Shown piece by piece: positions 50,316 to 59,770 of a stretch of 64,000 bases of DNA. Within the stretch, counting starts at the first letter, position 1. Every line of letters starts with the position of its first letter. The position numbers and the translations under genes were made by a program. The notes under the pieces are model-generated. The model ran no database searches and had not been told where the DNA came from. It saw only the letters and a program-made list of their open reading frames with translations. The stretch is from the NCBI RefSeq assembly GCF_937960835.1, contig NZ_CALGPC010000004.1, forward strand, positions 1 to 64,000. The letters run 5' to 3'. The stretch comes from an uncultured Ferrovibrio sp. (GTDB taxonomy: Bacteria; Pseudomonadota; Alphaproteobacteria; Ferrovibrionales; Ferrovibrionaceae).

Positions 50316-51749
50316 TCACGCCATCTCAAGCGAAAGCGGCGCAATCTCATCCGCGCTGCGTCCTGCAGCGTCGCGTTTTGGAACATTGGCCATGGCCTGG
50401 AGCTGCCCTTCCTCGACGATCCTGCAGGCGGCATCGACATCTATGGTCAGCACCTTGCCGCCCTCGACCACCTGCCGGCCATCGACGAACACGTCACGCA
50501 CGGCCCGGCTGCCGGCATTGAAGATCAGGCCACGCAGCGGATCGCGATTGGGCACCATCGCCGGATGACTGAGGTCAACCAGAACGATATCCGCCTTTGC
50601 GGCCGGCGCGAGACGGCCGATATCGTCGCGGCCAAGCGAGCGGGCGCCGCCAATGGTGGCGGCATGCAGCACATCACTGACGCTGGCGAGGTTGACATGG
50701 CCGCTTTGCATCTTGGCCGCAAACAAAGCCAGGCGCATTTCATCGAGCATGTTGTGCGGTGTGGTATCTGTGCCCATAGCCATCGGCACGCCGGCCTGGA
50801 CATATTTGCCGAAGTGGTGCAGTGCCGCACCGCGATAGGCGAAAGTATGCGGGCTGTGAATGACCGTCACTCCAGCCTTGGCCAGAATCTGCAGGTCTTC
50901 CTGCTGTGGCCAGTGCAGCCAGGGGTGATGATCAAGGAAGATGCCGTGAGCGATTGAGGTATTCGCATCGAGCACGCCGAGCTTGTTCAGATATCCGACC
51001 GGCGTTAATCCGTGGCGGCGGATCATCTCATGGAATTCATGCACGCTCTGGCACAGATGCGTCTGAAATGGCAGCCGATGCTGCTTTGCCGCCTTGTATG
51101 CAGCCTGCAGCAGCTCCGGCGTGCAGGTTTCCGCCTGTGCCGGCATGACGATGCCCCCCATCCGCCCGGATGGATGCCGTCGCGCCGCCAGGCAGACCTC
51201 GATGGCCCGCTGCATGCCACGCTCGCCGCCGGCTTCATCCCACTGATACTCGACGCGATGGCCGTTGACCGTCTGCCACGCCGCCGAGCGGAACATGGGA
51301 GCCACATAGCCACGGATGCCGGTATCGGCGATGGTGTCAAGCCAGCCTTCGTAGGGCAAGGCCATGTCGGCGACAGTGGTGCAGCCGCTGAGCAGCAGTT
51401 CCGCTATTGAAAGCCGCGTGCCTGCGGGTATGGCCTGCGGTTCAGGCCGCACGACATACAAAAATTCGTAAAGCCGCGACATGTAGAGCAGCGGGCTGCC
51501 GAGTTCCTCGAAAAAGCCTTTGGCCAGCGCCTCGGTGCCGATATGGCCATGGACGTTGACCAGACCCGGCATTGCCATCAGACCGGCGCCATCGATGATG
51601 CGATCCGCCCCTCCCGTCCATGCCGAGCCGACATGGATAATCTGCCCATCTTCGAAGGCGATATCGGCATCCCGCAGATATCTGTGACGGCCCGCCGCCT
51701 CATCCCAGGCGACAACCCATGATGCATTCCTGATCAATGTGCGGCTCAT
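50316..51749 (-). CDS. Amidohydrolase-superfamily deaminase/hydrolase
   Basis: 477 residues. Metal ligands: HxH in LVNVHGHIG (about 66-74), His in FQTHLCQSVHE, His in SIAHGIFLD and Asp in MGTDTTPHN, the pattern of SAH/chlorohydrolase/guanine-deaminase-type enzymes. N- and C-terminal beta strands form the accessory domain (VDGRQVVEGGKVL). It could deaminate a purine, pyrimidine or triazine, or act on a ring amide; a dihydroorotase-like role is possible but the motif order is closer to deaminases. ATGA overlap with the molybdopterin subunit. Confidence 0.85.
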   Translation of the reverse strand: MSRTLIRNASWVVAWDEAAGRHRYLRDADIAFEDGQIIHVGSAWTGGADRIIDGAGLMAMPGLVNVHGHIGTEALAKGFFEELGSPLLYMSRLYEFLYVVRPEPQAIPAGTRLSIAELLLSGCTTVADMALPYEGWLDTIADTGIRGYVAPMFRSAAWQTVNGHRVEYQWDEAGGERGMQRAIEVCLAARRHPSGRMGGIVMPAQAETCTPELLQAAYKAAKQHRLPFQTHLCQSVHEFHEMIRRHGLTPVGYLNKLGVLDANTSIAHGIFLDHHPWLHWPQQEDLQILAKAGVTVIHSPHTFAYRGAALHHFGKYVQAGVPMAMGTDTTPHNMLDEMRLALFAAKMQSGHVNLASVSDVLHAATIGGARSLGRDDIGRLAPAAKADIVLVDLSHPAMVPNRDPLRGLIFNAGSRAVRDVFVDGRQVVEGGKVLTIDVDAACRIVEEGQLQAMANVPKRDAAGRSADEIAPLSLEMA

Positions 51750-54133
51750 GCCGGCACCTTTTCGTCATTGCTGCAATGAATGATCTCGAGCAGCTCCTCC
51801 GGCATGATCGGAAGGCTGGTTACGGTCCTGCCATAGTCGGCCAGGGCATCGTTGACGGCATTCAGCACCGCCGCGGCAGCAGCGCAGGTTCCGGCCTCGC
51901 CGGCTCCTTTTGCGCCAAGCTGCGAGCCGGCATAGGGTGTCTCGACATGGGAGATGCGAATATCGGGCATCTCCACCGCCATCGGCACGAGATAGTCCGC
52001 CATGGTGGCGCTTGTCAGCTGCCCCTCGCTGCTATAGCGGCAGCACTCATAAAGCGCATGGCCGATCCCCTGAACCACGCCGCCGCGGATCTGCTCATCG
52101 ACCAGCAGCGGATTGATCACTCTGCCGCAGTCCTCGACAACCCAATGGCTGAGCAATTTGACAAAGCCGGTGCCGGGATCGATCTCAACATGGGCAGCCT
52201 GCACGCCGTTGGTCGGCAGGAAGTTATCGCGGGTTCTGCGATACTGATGGGTCAGAGCAAGCTCGATGTGGCAATCCGGCGGCAGTTCATGCGGCCGGTA
52301 GTAGGCAATTTCGGCAAGCTGACGCAGGCTCATGCGCGGCTGCCCTGAAGCGATCTCGACGATGGCCCCAGCTTCCAGCTTGAGAGCAGATGACGGCAGC
52401 TGCAGCAGCTCGGCAGCCATGGAGAGGATATTGGCCCGCAGCCGCTCCGCTGCCTTATAGGCAGCCTCGCCGCCGATCGCGGCGCCTCGCGAGGCCCAGG
52501 CGCCGCCGCCGCCCGGCACGCTGGCTGTATCGCCGGTATATACAGTCACTGCAGAGAGCGGCACGCCCAGGCGATCGGCGATGATCTGCTGCACGCCCGT
52601 CGCAGTTCCCTGACCCTGGTCGGTTACGCTGGCGTGGCAGACGATTTCACCGGAAGGATCAACCCTTAAGGAGACACTGTCGATGGCGGAAACAGGAACC
52701 TGGCCGCGGCCATAGACTTCCGGACCGGTCGCCGTAAGCTCGACATAGCTGGCAATGCCAATTCCCTGCAGCCGTCCCTTCTTGCGCATGGCGGCACAGG
52801 ATTCCGCCAGAGCCTCATAATCCATCATGGCGACAAGCTTATCCAGGCAGGCCTGGTGGGACATGTCGAACAGCACGACATCGGCCGGCGATTTCCAGCG
52901 TTCGGAAGAGCACGGCACGAAATTGCGCCGGCGCAGCTCTATCCGGTCGACGCCCAGCCGGCGTGCGGCCTGGTCGACCAGCAGCTCGGTCAGCGCCGTA
53001 GCGACCGGATGGCCAACGCCGCGGTATTGGCCCGCGGGCGTCTTGTTCTGGAACACGCATCGCACCCGGCCATGGAAGACCTCGAACCGGTAGGGCGAGC
53101 CAACCATGCGGGTGGCGCCCATCGCCTCCGCCGGGCCGCCCCGCGGAAAGATCGAATAGGCGCCCATGCCATGCAGATCATCGACGGCAAAGCCGATCAT
53201 GCGCCCGTCTCGCGTCAGGGCCAGCCTGCCGGTGATGACATGCTCGCGTGCATGAGCGTCGCTGGTAAAGGACTCCAGCCTGTCGGCGACATATTTGACA
53301 GCGCGCCCGAGCAGCCGGCTAGCCGCACAGACTGCCACTTCATCCGGATAGACATGCAGCTTCATGCCGAAGGCCCCGCCCACATCGGGGCAGATGACCC
53401 GGACACGCCCCATCGGAAGCCTGAGCAAATCGGCATAGTGCGCCTGCATCTGGTGCGGCACCTGGTGCGACTGGTACACCGTCAGCGTCTCCGTCTTCGG
53501 CTCGAAGATGGCGACAATGCTGCGTGCCTCCAGCGTCACACCGGTCTGCCGGCCGGAATGAAGGGTTTGCTCCACGACCACTTCGGCAGCCGCGATGGTT
53601 GCAAGCGCCTGAGCAGATCCCATCTCCTGCTCGAAGGCGATGTTGCTGCCGATTTCCTCGTGAATGACGGTCGCATCCGGCTTTAAGGCATCCGCAAAAC
53701 TGATAACGGCCGGCAATTCCTGCCAGTCGGCGACGATATGCTCCAGCGCGTCTTCAGCTTCGGCCCGGCTTTCCGCCACCACGATGGCAACCGGCTCGCC
53801 CTGATAAAAGACGCAATCGCCGGCGAGCGGTGTCTGCACCGGGGAGCGCAAAGAGGCAAAACGCGCCAGCACGCCGCGCCAGCCATCGCATACCGTTGCG
53901 ATATCAGCCGCCGTATAGACGGCAACTATGCCCGGGCATTGCCTCGCTGCAGAGACATCCAGCTTCAGGACGCGGGCATGGGCATAGGGACTGCGAAAGA
54001 ATGCGGCATGCAGCATGCCCGGCACAGCTATGTCGTCGGTATAGCGTCCCTGCCCCCGAACAAGACGGGAAATTGCCGTGCGCGGTAGCGAAGCGCCAAT
54101 CAGTCCGCTCAAGCCCCCGCTACTGTCTCGCAT
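51746..54133 (-). CDS. Molybdopterin-binding hydroxylase large subunit (XDH family)
   Basis: 795 residues, near the usual length. N-terminal a/b hammerhead domain (GQGRYTDDIAVPGMLHAAFFRSPYAHARV), then the Mo-binding region. The catalytic Glu is in GAKGAGEAG near the C-terminus. The loop reads QYRGVGHP, not the CSFR of aerobic CO dehydrogenase, so it belongs to the form II/xanthine-type group that hydroxylates N-heterocycles or aldehydes. ATG 54133 is chosen over GTG 54145. Its partner genes follow the embedded XRE regulator. The ATGA overlap with the amidohydrolase supports one pathway. Confidence 0.88.
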   Translation of the reverse strand: MRDSSGGLSGLIGASLPRTAISRLVRGQGRYTDDIAVPGMLHAAFFRSPYAHARVLKLDVSAARQCPGIVAVYTAADIATVCDGWRGVLARFASLRSPVQTPLAGDCVFYQGEPVAIVVAESRAEAEDALEHIVADWQELPAVISFADALKPDATVIHEEIGSNIAFEQEMGSAQALATIAAAEVVVEQTLHSGRQTGVTLEARSIVAIFEPKTETLTVYQSHQVPHQMQAHYADLLRLPMGRVRVICPDVGGAFGMKLHVYPDEVAVCAASRLLGRAVKYVADRLESFTSDAHAREHVITGRLALTRDGRMIGFAVDDLHGMGAYSIFPRGGPAEAMGATRMVGSPYRFEVFHGRVRCVFQNKTPAGQYRGVGHPVATALTELLVDQAARRLGVDRIELRRRNFVPCSSERWKSPADVVLFDMSHQACLDKLVAMMDYEALAESCAAMRKKGRLQGIGIASYVELTATGPEVYGRGQVPVSAIDSVSLRVDPSGEIVCHASVTDQGQGTATGVQQIIADRLGVPLSAVTVYTGDTASVPGGGGAWASRGAAIGGEAAYKAAERLRANILSMAAELLQLPSSALKLEAGAIVEIASGQPRMSLRQLAEIAYYRPHELPPDCHIELALTHQYRRTRDNFLPTNGVQAAHVEIDPGTGFVKLLSHWVVEDCGRVINPLLVDEQIRGGVVQGIGHALYECCRYSSEGQLTSATMADYLVPMAVEMPDIRISHVETPYAGSQLGAKGAGEAGTCAAAAAVLNAVNDALADYGRTVTSLPIMPEELLEIIHCSNDEKVPA

Positions 54134-54446
54134 CAGTCCCCCCACTCATGCCCCTTCGCGGCATGGCACATTCGCAACGGGCAGGCACGCCAGTTCATCG
54201 CCACAAGCCGCTGCAGCAATCGATTTTCTGCAACTGCAACATGAAGTCAATGATCAATCTCTTTTTTTAGACGATTTGAATTATTTGTACGTGGTGCCGA
54301 ACTTTCGGGCAGCTGAAGCCTGCTCGTTGGGCAACGCGCGAATGCCAAAGAGGCAACAAATATGTGGGGAAAGGCGGCCTGAATACGCAAAGGATACTTA
54401 TGCGACCGCATCCATCGGCGGATACACGCGTAAGTGCGCGAGACCC
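54134..54446. other. Intergenic region upstream of the molybdopterin-subunit gene
   Basis: About 310 bp with an AT-rich stretch (caatctctttttttag, about 54250-54270), locally much richer in A/T than the neighbourhood, which suggests a promoter for the minus-strand genes below. A TTGACT-like box is present without a matching -10. No gene seen. Confidence 0.45.
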
Positions 54447-55361
54447 TCAGTTCCGCTTGCTGCGCTTCAACATCTGACGCAGCAGCGCAGCACCGCGCGT
54501 GCCCTTGATGGCCCGCCGCCACAGATCATCAGCGAACTGCGTGTAGAATTGCACTGCCTCTGGAGACTCCGTCACGGTTGCAATGCCATTGCGGATGTTG
54601 GGCAGTTCGCCAAGGCGAAACGGACTGACGGCAAGCCTGGCGCCTGAGGGCGACTGGAAGATCTGAAAGGTAACCCCCGGCAGCGTTTCCTCCACCAGGC
54701 CGATCTGCACCCCCATCGGCTCATCGTCCATCAGTTCCGCCAGATGCTTCAGTTCCTGCCGCGCCAGTTCAACCCGTTCAGCCTTGACCTTGGCCGGCAA
54801 ATCCAGCCGGCCGACCATGCCCAGGCTGACAAAACGCTGCAGCTCGGAAAGACTGACAATGCTGACGATGCTTGGCCGGCGGACGCTGGCGTTTTCCTTG
54901 CGGCCGGCAAGGACGGCAAGACAGTTTTCGACTTCCTTTAAGGCCATAGACCGATTGATGCCCTGCTTCGGAATCGCCTCAATCAGCATCTGCCGAAGAT
55001 GATCGGTATAGGATGGCGACGTCAGCAGATAGGAAAACGGCTCAAAATGGGCGATCACCTTCTCGCTCTCCATTTCGAGCTGCCGCATCCTCTCGAAATA
55101 GCCCGTCGCCCGCGCGTAATATTCGACGCCAACCCCCAGCAACGACGCGACCGAAGTGCCCAGGACATGAGCCAGGCGCTCCAGCGTTTCAATCTTCACC
55201 ACATGGCCGGCCTCGATGCGATACATCGCCGCCCGGGACACCCCAAGGCGCTCTGCCACCTCCTCCGGCGACAATCCGGCCCCCAGGCGATAAGCCTTCA
55301 GCCGCTGTCCAATTTCGTAAAATCCCCCGGCAGCTCCACGAACCTTTTCTATTTTGCTCAA
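54447..55361 (-). CDS. XRE-family regulator embedded in the hydroxylase operon
   Basis: 304 residues. N-terminal HTH (about 17-72): IGQRLKAYRLGAGLSPEEVAERLG and SRAAMYRIEAGHVVKIETLERLAH. The remaining 230 residues are a long helical sensor region, not recognised, with positively charged C-terminus. It overlaps the 2Fe-2S gene stop through ATGA. The gene splits the hydroxylase genes: 2Fe-2S and FAD subunits upstream, molybdenum subunit downstream. Likely the local repressor or activator of the catabolic genes. Confidence 0.85.
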   Translation of the reverse strand: MSKIEKVRGAAGGFYEIGQRLKAYRLGAGLSPEEVAERLGVSRAAMYRIEAGHVVKIETLERLAHVLGTSVASLLGVGVEYYARATGYFERMRQLEMESEKVIAHFEPFSYLLTSPSYTDHLRQMLIEAIPKQGINRSMALKEVENCLAVLAGRKENASVRRPSIVSIVSLSELQRFVSLGMVGRLDLPAKVKAERVELARQELKHLAELMDDEPMGVQIGLVEETLPGVTFQIFQSPSGARLAVSPFRLGELPNIRNGIATVTESPEAVQFYTQFADDLWRRAIKGTRGAALLRQMLKRSKRN

Positions 55362-55861
55362 GCCACTTCTCCGTCGGCTTGCATGTTTGCCAGTCGGGTA
55401 TCTAGCACCGTCCCAATAGCATCGACAATCGCCTCATAGCCCGTGCAGCGGCAGTAATTTCCGGAAATCTGCTCGCGGATCTCCGCCCGTGACATTGGCC
55501 GCGGATTTCGCAAAAGCTCTACCGCGGTTGCCAGCATGCCGGGCGTGCAAAAGCCGCATTGCAGGGCATTGCGGGCCACGAATGCCTCCAGAAGGTCATT
55601 GACGGCTTCATCCTGGGCCAATCCTTCGACCGTCTGCACTGACAGACCATCGATTTGGGCGGCAAGCATCAGGCAGCCGCGCACGGCGCGGCGATCCACC
55701 AACAGCGTGCAGGCACCGCATACGCCATGCTCGCATCCGACATGCGATCCAGTCAGCCCCATATCCTGCCGCAGGAAATCCACGAGGTTCTTTCGCACCG
55801 GCACCGAGCGGCGAACTGTCTCCCCATTGAGGGTAAAAGTGATTTCGGTCATCTCAGTCAT
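55358..55861 (-). CDS. 2Fe-2S subunit of the molybdo-hydroxylase
   Basis: 167 residues, the usual CoxS/XDH small-subunit length. Two cluster sites: plant-type ferredoxin Cys set GCEHGVCGACTLL (about 43-55, with VRGC following) and the C-terminal CGFCTPG and YCRCTGYE. Electrons pass from the Mo centre to the FAD subunit through these clusters. 9 bp downstream of the FAD-subunit gene. Confidence 0.92.
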   Translation of the reverse strand: MTEMTEITFTLNGETVRRSVPVRKNLVDFLRQDMGLTGSHVGCEHGVCGACTLLVDRRAVRGCLMLAAQIDGLSVQTVEGLAQDEAVNDLLEAFVARNALQCGFCTPGMLATAVELLRNPRPMSRAEIREQISGNYCRCTGYEAIVDAIGTVLDTRLANMQADGEVA

Positions 55862-55870
55862 GATAGCGCC

Positions 55871-56731
55871 TCATAGCGGCGAGGGAGCGAGCTGCTCAAG
55901 CGCACGTTGCAGTGCCGTCCGCGCCCAGATCAGCCGCGTCCTTGCATCTCCCTGGATGTCGCCGGCGGCACAAATGTCGGCTTCGAAGGCGGACAGCACG
56001 TCGTTCATGCGCTCCGCCGTTTGGACGTTTGCGCAAATCTCTGCCGTACGAGTGGCCAGGATGGGGCGATCAAGCAGGCCGAATGCAGCAATACGGTATT
56101 CAGGCAGGCCGCCTGCAGGTGCCGGCCTGCGCACCACCGCAGCTCCGGCCAAGGCAAAGTCACCGTGGCGCCTGGCTATTTCGTAGAAGCCGCACTGCAC
56201 CGGGCCGACAATGGGATAATGGATTGCAATCAACATCTCCTCGGCCTGTCGAGCGGTTTCATACAAGCCGAGGAAAAAATCCTGCGCCAGAACCCGGCGC
56301 CGGCCCGCTTGTGAGGCCAATTCGATTTCGGCGCCAAGCGCCAATGCGCATGCCGGCATCTCCGCAGCAGGATCCGCCAAAGCCAGGCTTCCGCCGATCG
56401 TGCCGCGATTGCGGATGGCCGAATGAGCGACATATGGCAAGGCCATTGCAAGCAGCGGCAGGTGCTGCGCTATACGTCCATCTGCCATAATATCGGCATA
56501 TCGCGTCAGCGCGCCTACCGTGCACCAGCCGTCGACAAAGGCGATGCCTGCAAGAGCCTGCAGGCGATTGATGTCGATGACGACATCCGGACTGGCCACC
56601 CGCATGTTCAGCATCGGCATGAGCGACTGTCCGCCAGCCAGAATCTGAGCTGCGTCGCCATGGGCCGCCAGCATGGCCACAGCTTCCTCGACACTGTCGG
56701 GACGCAGATACTGAAAACGCGGCGCCTTCAT
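55871..56731 (-). CDS. FAD-binding subunit of the molybdo-hydroxylase
   Basis: 286 residues, CoxM/XdhB-type. FAD motifs AGGQSLMPMLN (about 32-42) and RNRGTIGGSLALADPAAE (about 107-124). It accepts electrons from the 2Fe-2S subunit. The frame extends to a TTG at 56752; ATG 56731 gives the standard MKAPRFQYLRP start. First of the hydroxylase subunit genes; 82 bp separate it from pyrE. Confidence 0.9.
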   Translation of the reverse strand: MKAPRFQYLRPDSVEEAVAMLAAHGDAAQILAGGQSLMPMLNMRVASPDVVIDINRLQALAGIAFVDGWCTVGALTRYADIMADGRIAQHLPLLAMALPYVAHSAIRNRGTIGGSLALADPAAEMPACALALGAEIELASQAGRRRVLAQDFFLGLYETARQAEEMLIAIHYPIVGPVQCGFYEIARRHGDFALAGAAVVRRPAPAGGLPEYRIAAFGLLDRPILATRTAEICANVQTAERMNDVLSAFEADICAAGDIQGDARTRLIWARTALQRALEQLAPSPL

Positions 56732-56813
56732 GAGAAAGCATCCGTTACACAAGCAAAAGTCGGCATCACAACCTCACCCCGTCGACCCCTTCCCGTCCAT
56801 CACCCCATCGCCT

Positions 56814-57515
56814 TCAGTTCCTGGACACCGGCATGCCGCCGGCAGGCGGCGCGCCAATACCCCCATGACTGGCCGACCAGCCCACGGGATCGTCCAGGAA
56901 CGTCGTGATAGCATCGAGCGTGGCTTTATCGAAATATTCATCGCTGCGCGCGACCTGCAGGACATCCTTGCAGTTGGCCAGAGAAATCAACGCAAGCTCC
57001 TGCTGCTGCAGCAACTCCTTGGTGCCCGGAAAAATGTCATAGCCGAATATGACGAAGACATGGCTGACGACGGCGCTGGCCTGGCGCAGCGCTGCGCAGA
57101 AGTTGACCTTGCTGCGCGCATCTGTCGTCAGGTCCTCGACCAGCAGGACACGCGCTCCGGGCGCAAAGTCTCCCTCCATCTGGGCATTTGGACCAAGGCC
57201 GATTGGCCGTTTCCGGATATAGACCATCGGCAAATCAAGCCGATCAGCAAGCCAGGCTGCAAAGGGAATACCAGCGCTTTCGCCGCCTGCCACGACGTCC
57301 AATCCGCCCGGCGGCATTTCATCGCGCAGCCTTTGCAGAGCAAAATCCATAACCTGCCGACGCAGGTCCGGATAAGAAATCAGCTTGCGGCATTCGATGT
57401 AGATCGGGCTGGCCCAGCCTGAGGTAAAGAAAAACGGCTGCACTGGATTGTATTTGACGGCCCCGATACGCAGAAGTATGCGAGCGGTCTGTGCGGCAAT
57501 CGTGGCTTTATCCAT
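56814..57515 (-). CDS. pyrE: Orotate phosphoribosyltransferase-like
   Basis: 233 residues, family length. PyrE converts orotate plus PRPP to OMP. FTSGWASPIYIECRKLIS (about 30-47), DVVAGGESAGIPFAA, and the PRPP loop VLLVEDLTTDARSK (about 123-136). The loop is an accepted variant of the VEDxxTxG motif. Its place in a catabolic operon, with pyrD and pyrK, suggests salvage or drainage of orotate as part of the pathway rather than general pyrimidine synthesis; this is inference. Confidence 0.88.
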   Translation of the reverse strand: MDKATIAAQTARILLRIGAVKYNPVQPFFFTSGWASPIYIECRKLISYPDLRRQVMDFALQRLRDEMPPGGLDVVAGGESAGIPFAAWLADRLDLPMVYIRKRPIGLGPNAQMEGDFAPGARVLLVEDLTTDARSKVNFCAALRQASAVVSHVFVIFGYDIFPGTKELLQQQELALISLANCKDVLQVARSDEYFDKATLDAITTFLDDPVGWSASHGGIGAPPAGGMPVSRN

Positions 57516-57530
57516 GGATGTGCGATTCCG

Positions 57531-58796
57531 TTAAAGGGGCGTGCGCAGCATATCGTACAGCAGCCCGGCGCCGGCAATAAAATCCTCCAACTCCATCGAT
57601 TCGTGCGGATTGTGCGAGCCATTGGCATTGCGCACAAAGATCATCGCCGATGGTATGCCGGCATTTGCAAACACTGCCGCGTCGTGGCCGGCGCCGCTTG
57701 GCACGGTTTCCGTCGGCAGGTTGTGCTGTGCCGAGATGCTCAGCAGCCGCCGCACCAGCCCCTCATCCATGCGGGCCGGCGCGGAATAGATCCTGCGGTC
57801 GAATTCGAAGCTGACGCCGCGGTTGCGGCCGATCGTGGCCGCCTCGGTCTGCATCAAATGATAGAAAGCCTCCAGCGTATCGTGGCTTTGGCTTCGGACC
57901 TCGAAGCTGAAGTCCACTTTACCCGGAATCCGCGATATCGCATGCTCTTCAGGAGCGGTTGCGATGATGCCGGTGGTCACGACCAGATCAAGCCCCCGCT
58001 CGAGCAGGACCCGCCAATGCTCATCCAGCCTGGCGATCAGCTCCGCAACAGCGAAGACCGCGTCGCGCCGCAGCCAGCGCGGCACCGCACCCGAATGACC
58101 CGCTTCGCCCAGGCAGGTGATCGTGCCGTGGCGGATATTGCCCCGGATTCCGGTGACCACGGCAGTCGGCAGATTGCGCGCTACCAGGACTGGCCCCTGC
58201 TCTATATGCAGTTCCAAATAGGCGGCAACGTTCTTGACATCGATCAGAGGCTCGCCGGCACGAATACGGCCCAGATCAGCCCCCACAGCCGCCAACCCAT
58301 CGGCAAGGCGCGTGCCATCGTCGCGGCGCCTGCTGTCGAGATCCTGCTCGTCGAGCTTTCCGAGCAGGGCGCTGGAGCCGATATAGGCCTTGCCATACCA
58401 GGCACTTTCCTCGCCCCGCAACGCGATGACACGGGCAGGCTGCGGAGGCGTAATACCCTCTGAGCGCAACTGCATCAGGCAGAGCAGTCCGGCGATGATG
58501 CCTGCTGCGCCGTCATAATTGCCGCCCCGCGGCACCGAGTCGAGGTGCGAGCCGACCCAAATCGCAGGCCCGCTTCGGTAATCGGGCAGATCGATCATCA
58601 GATTGCCCGCGGCATCGCGGCTTGTCACCAGTCCGCTTTCTGTCGCCACGCCGGCCAGATATTCAAGCGCCGCAGTCTCGCCCTTGCCGTAGGCATCGCG
58701 GGTGATGCCCACGCCGTCATAACCGAGCCCGGCCAGCCGATCGAACAGCTCTTGCGCCCGCGGCAAGAGGGCCGCCAAAGGGGAAGCGGCTATCAT
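57531..58796 (-). CDS. M20-family carbamoyl-amino-acid/allantoate amidohydrolase
   Basis: 421 residues. M20/AllC/HyuC family enzymes hydrolyse N-carbamoyl amino acids, beta-ureidopropionate or allantoate. Metal ligands: His and Asp in VGSHLDSVPRGGNYDGAAG, Glu in GEESAWYG, His in LELHIEQGPVL, and C-terminal SHNPHE; the dimerisation motif GEAGHSGAVP is intact. In orotate degradation this step would be carbamoylaspartate hydrolysis. An ATGA overlap links it to pyrD. The long upstream frame is antisense-like noise over pyrD. Confidence 0.88.
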   Translation of the reverse strand: MIAASPLAALLPRAQELFDRLAGLGYDGVGITRDAYGKGETAALEYLAGVATESGLVTSRDAAGNLMIDLPDYRSGPAIWVGSHLDSVPRGGNYDGAAGIIAGLLCLMQLRSEGITPPQPARVIALRGEESAWYGKAYIGSSALLGKLDEQDLDSRRRDDGTRLADGLAAVGADLGRIRAGEPLIDVKNVAAYLELHIEQGPVLVARNLPTAVVTGIRGNIRHGTITCLGEAGHSGAVPRWLRRDAVFAVAELIARLDEHWRVLLERGLDLVVTTGIIATAPEEHAISRIPGKVDFSFEVRSQSHDTLEAFYHLMQTEAATIGRNRGVSFEFDRRIYSAPARMDEGLVRRLLSISAQHNLPTETVPSGAGHDAAVFANAGIPSAMIFVRNANGSHNPHESMELEDFIAGAGLLYDMLRTPL

Positions 58797-59770
58797 GACG
58801 CAGCTGCCGGCAATGAAGCGTCGTCGAGCACCAAGGCACCGACGAGATCCTCTATCCTGGCAATACCCCGCCTGCAGCAAAACGTCGCCAGTCCATCGAT
58901 TATCTCCGGCGTAGCATTGGGATGCAAAAAGGTTGCAGTCCCGACCTGGACCGCGGTCGCGCCGGCAAGAAGATACTCCACGGCATCCTCGGCCGTGCCG
59001 ATCCCCCCGCAGCCGATCACCGGAATCGAGACGGCACGGGCAGCCTGATAGGTCATGCGCAGGATGATCGGCTTGACCGCAGGACCAGACAGCCCGCCCA
59101 TGATGCTCCCCAGACGGGGACGGAACGTATCGGCATCGACAGCCATCCCGAGTATCGTATTGGCGACGACCAAGGCATCGGCACCGGCGGCCTCCGCGGC
59201 AGATGCAACCGCTGCAATGTCGGCCGTATTCGGCGTCAGCTTTACCCAAAGGGGGAGTTCTGTCGCCGCCCGCAGCCGGCGCACCACCGTCTCGGTACTG
59301 TCCGGCAGCATGGCAAAGGCGCGACCATCGGCTTCGATATTCGGACACGAGATATTGGCCTCGATCGCCGCAATGCCCGGCACGGTGAGCTCGCGCGCCA
59401 ATTCCGCGAACTGCTCGGCCGTCGGCGCCGAGATGCTGACAATGAGAGGGGGGCGGTATCGCCGGTAGAAAGGGAGCGTATCCGAAAGGAAAGTCGCAAG
59501 CCCTTTGCTGGGAATGCCGATCGAATTCAGCATTCCCGACGCCGTTTCCGCCACCCGGGGCGTGGGGTTGCCGCTGCGATAATCCCGGGTGATCGTCTTG
59601 GTAACGAAGGCGCCCAGCCGGTTGAAGTCGAAGACCTGCTCCAAGCCCTCGGCAAAAGTCCCGGAAGCCGGCATGACCGGATTGGCCAGCGTGAGCCTGC
59701 CGATGCGAACACTGAGGTCCACCTGCGGCTCGCGCGAGTCTGTTTTCACATCAGCAAGCCTCGACGTCAT
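58793..59770 (-). CDS. pyrD: Dihydroorotate dehydrogenase class 1B catalytic subunit-like (PyrD)
   Basis: 325 residues. TIM-barrel FMN enzyme: NPVMPASGTF (about 30-39), NSIGIPSKG, and the class 1 active-site Cys in NISCPNIEA (about 139-147), then GGLSGPAVKPIIL and IGCGGIGTAEDAVEYLLAGATAVQVG. Class 1B enzymes work with a PyrK subunit, encoded immediately upstream and overlapping by ATGA. They can run in the reductive direction in orotate/uracil degradation. The frame up to 59974 is not used; ATG 59770 is the natural start. Confidence 0.9.
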   Translation of the reverse strand: MTSRLADVKTDSREPQVDLSVRIGRLTLANPVMPASGTFAEGLEQVFDFNRLGAFVTKTITRDYRSGNPTPRVAETASGMLNSIGIPSKGLATFLSDTLPFYRRYRPPLIVSISAPTAEQFAELARELTVPGIAAIEANISCPNIEADGRAFAMLPDSTETVVRRLRAATELPLWVKLTPNTADIAAVASAAEAAGADALVVANTILGMAVDADTFRPRLGSIMGGLSGPAVKPIILRMTYQAARAVSIPVIGCGGIGTAEDAVEYLLAGATAVQVGTATFLHPNATPEIIDGLATFCCRRGIARIEDLVGALVLDDASLPAAAS

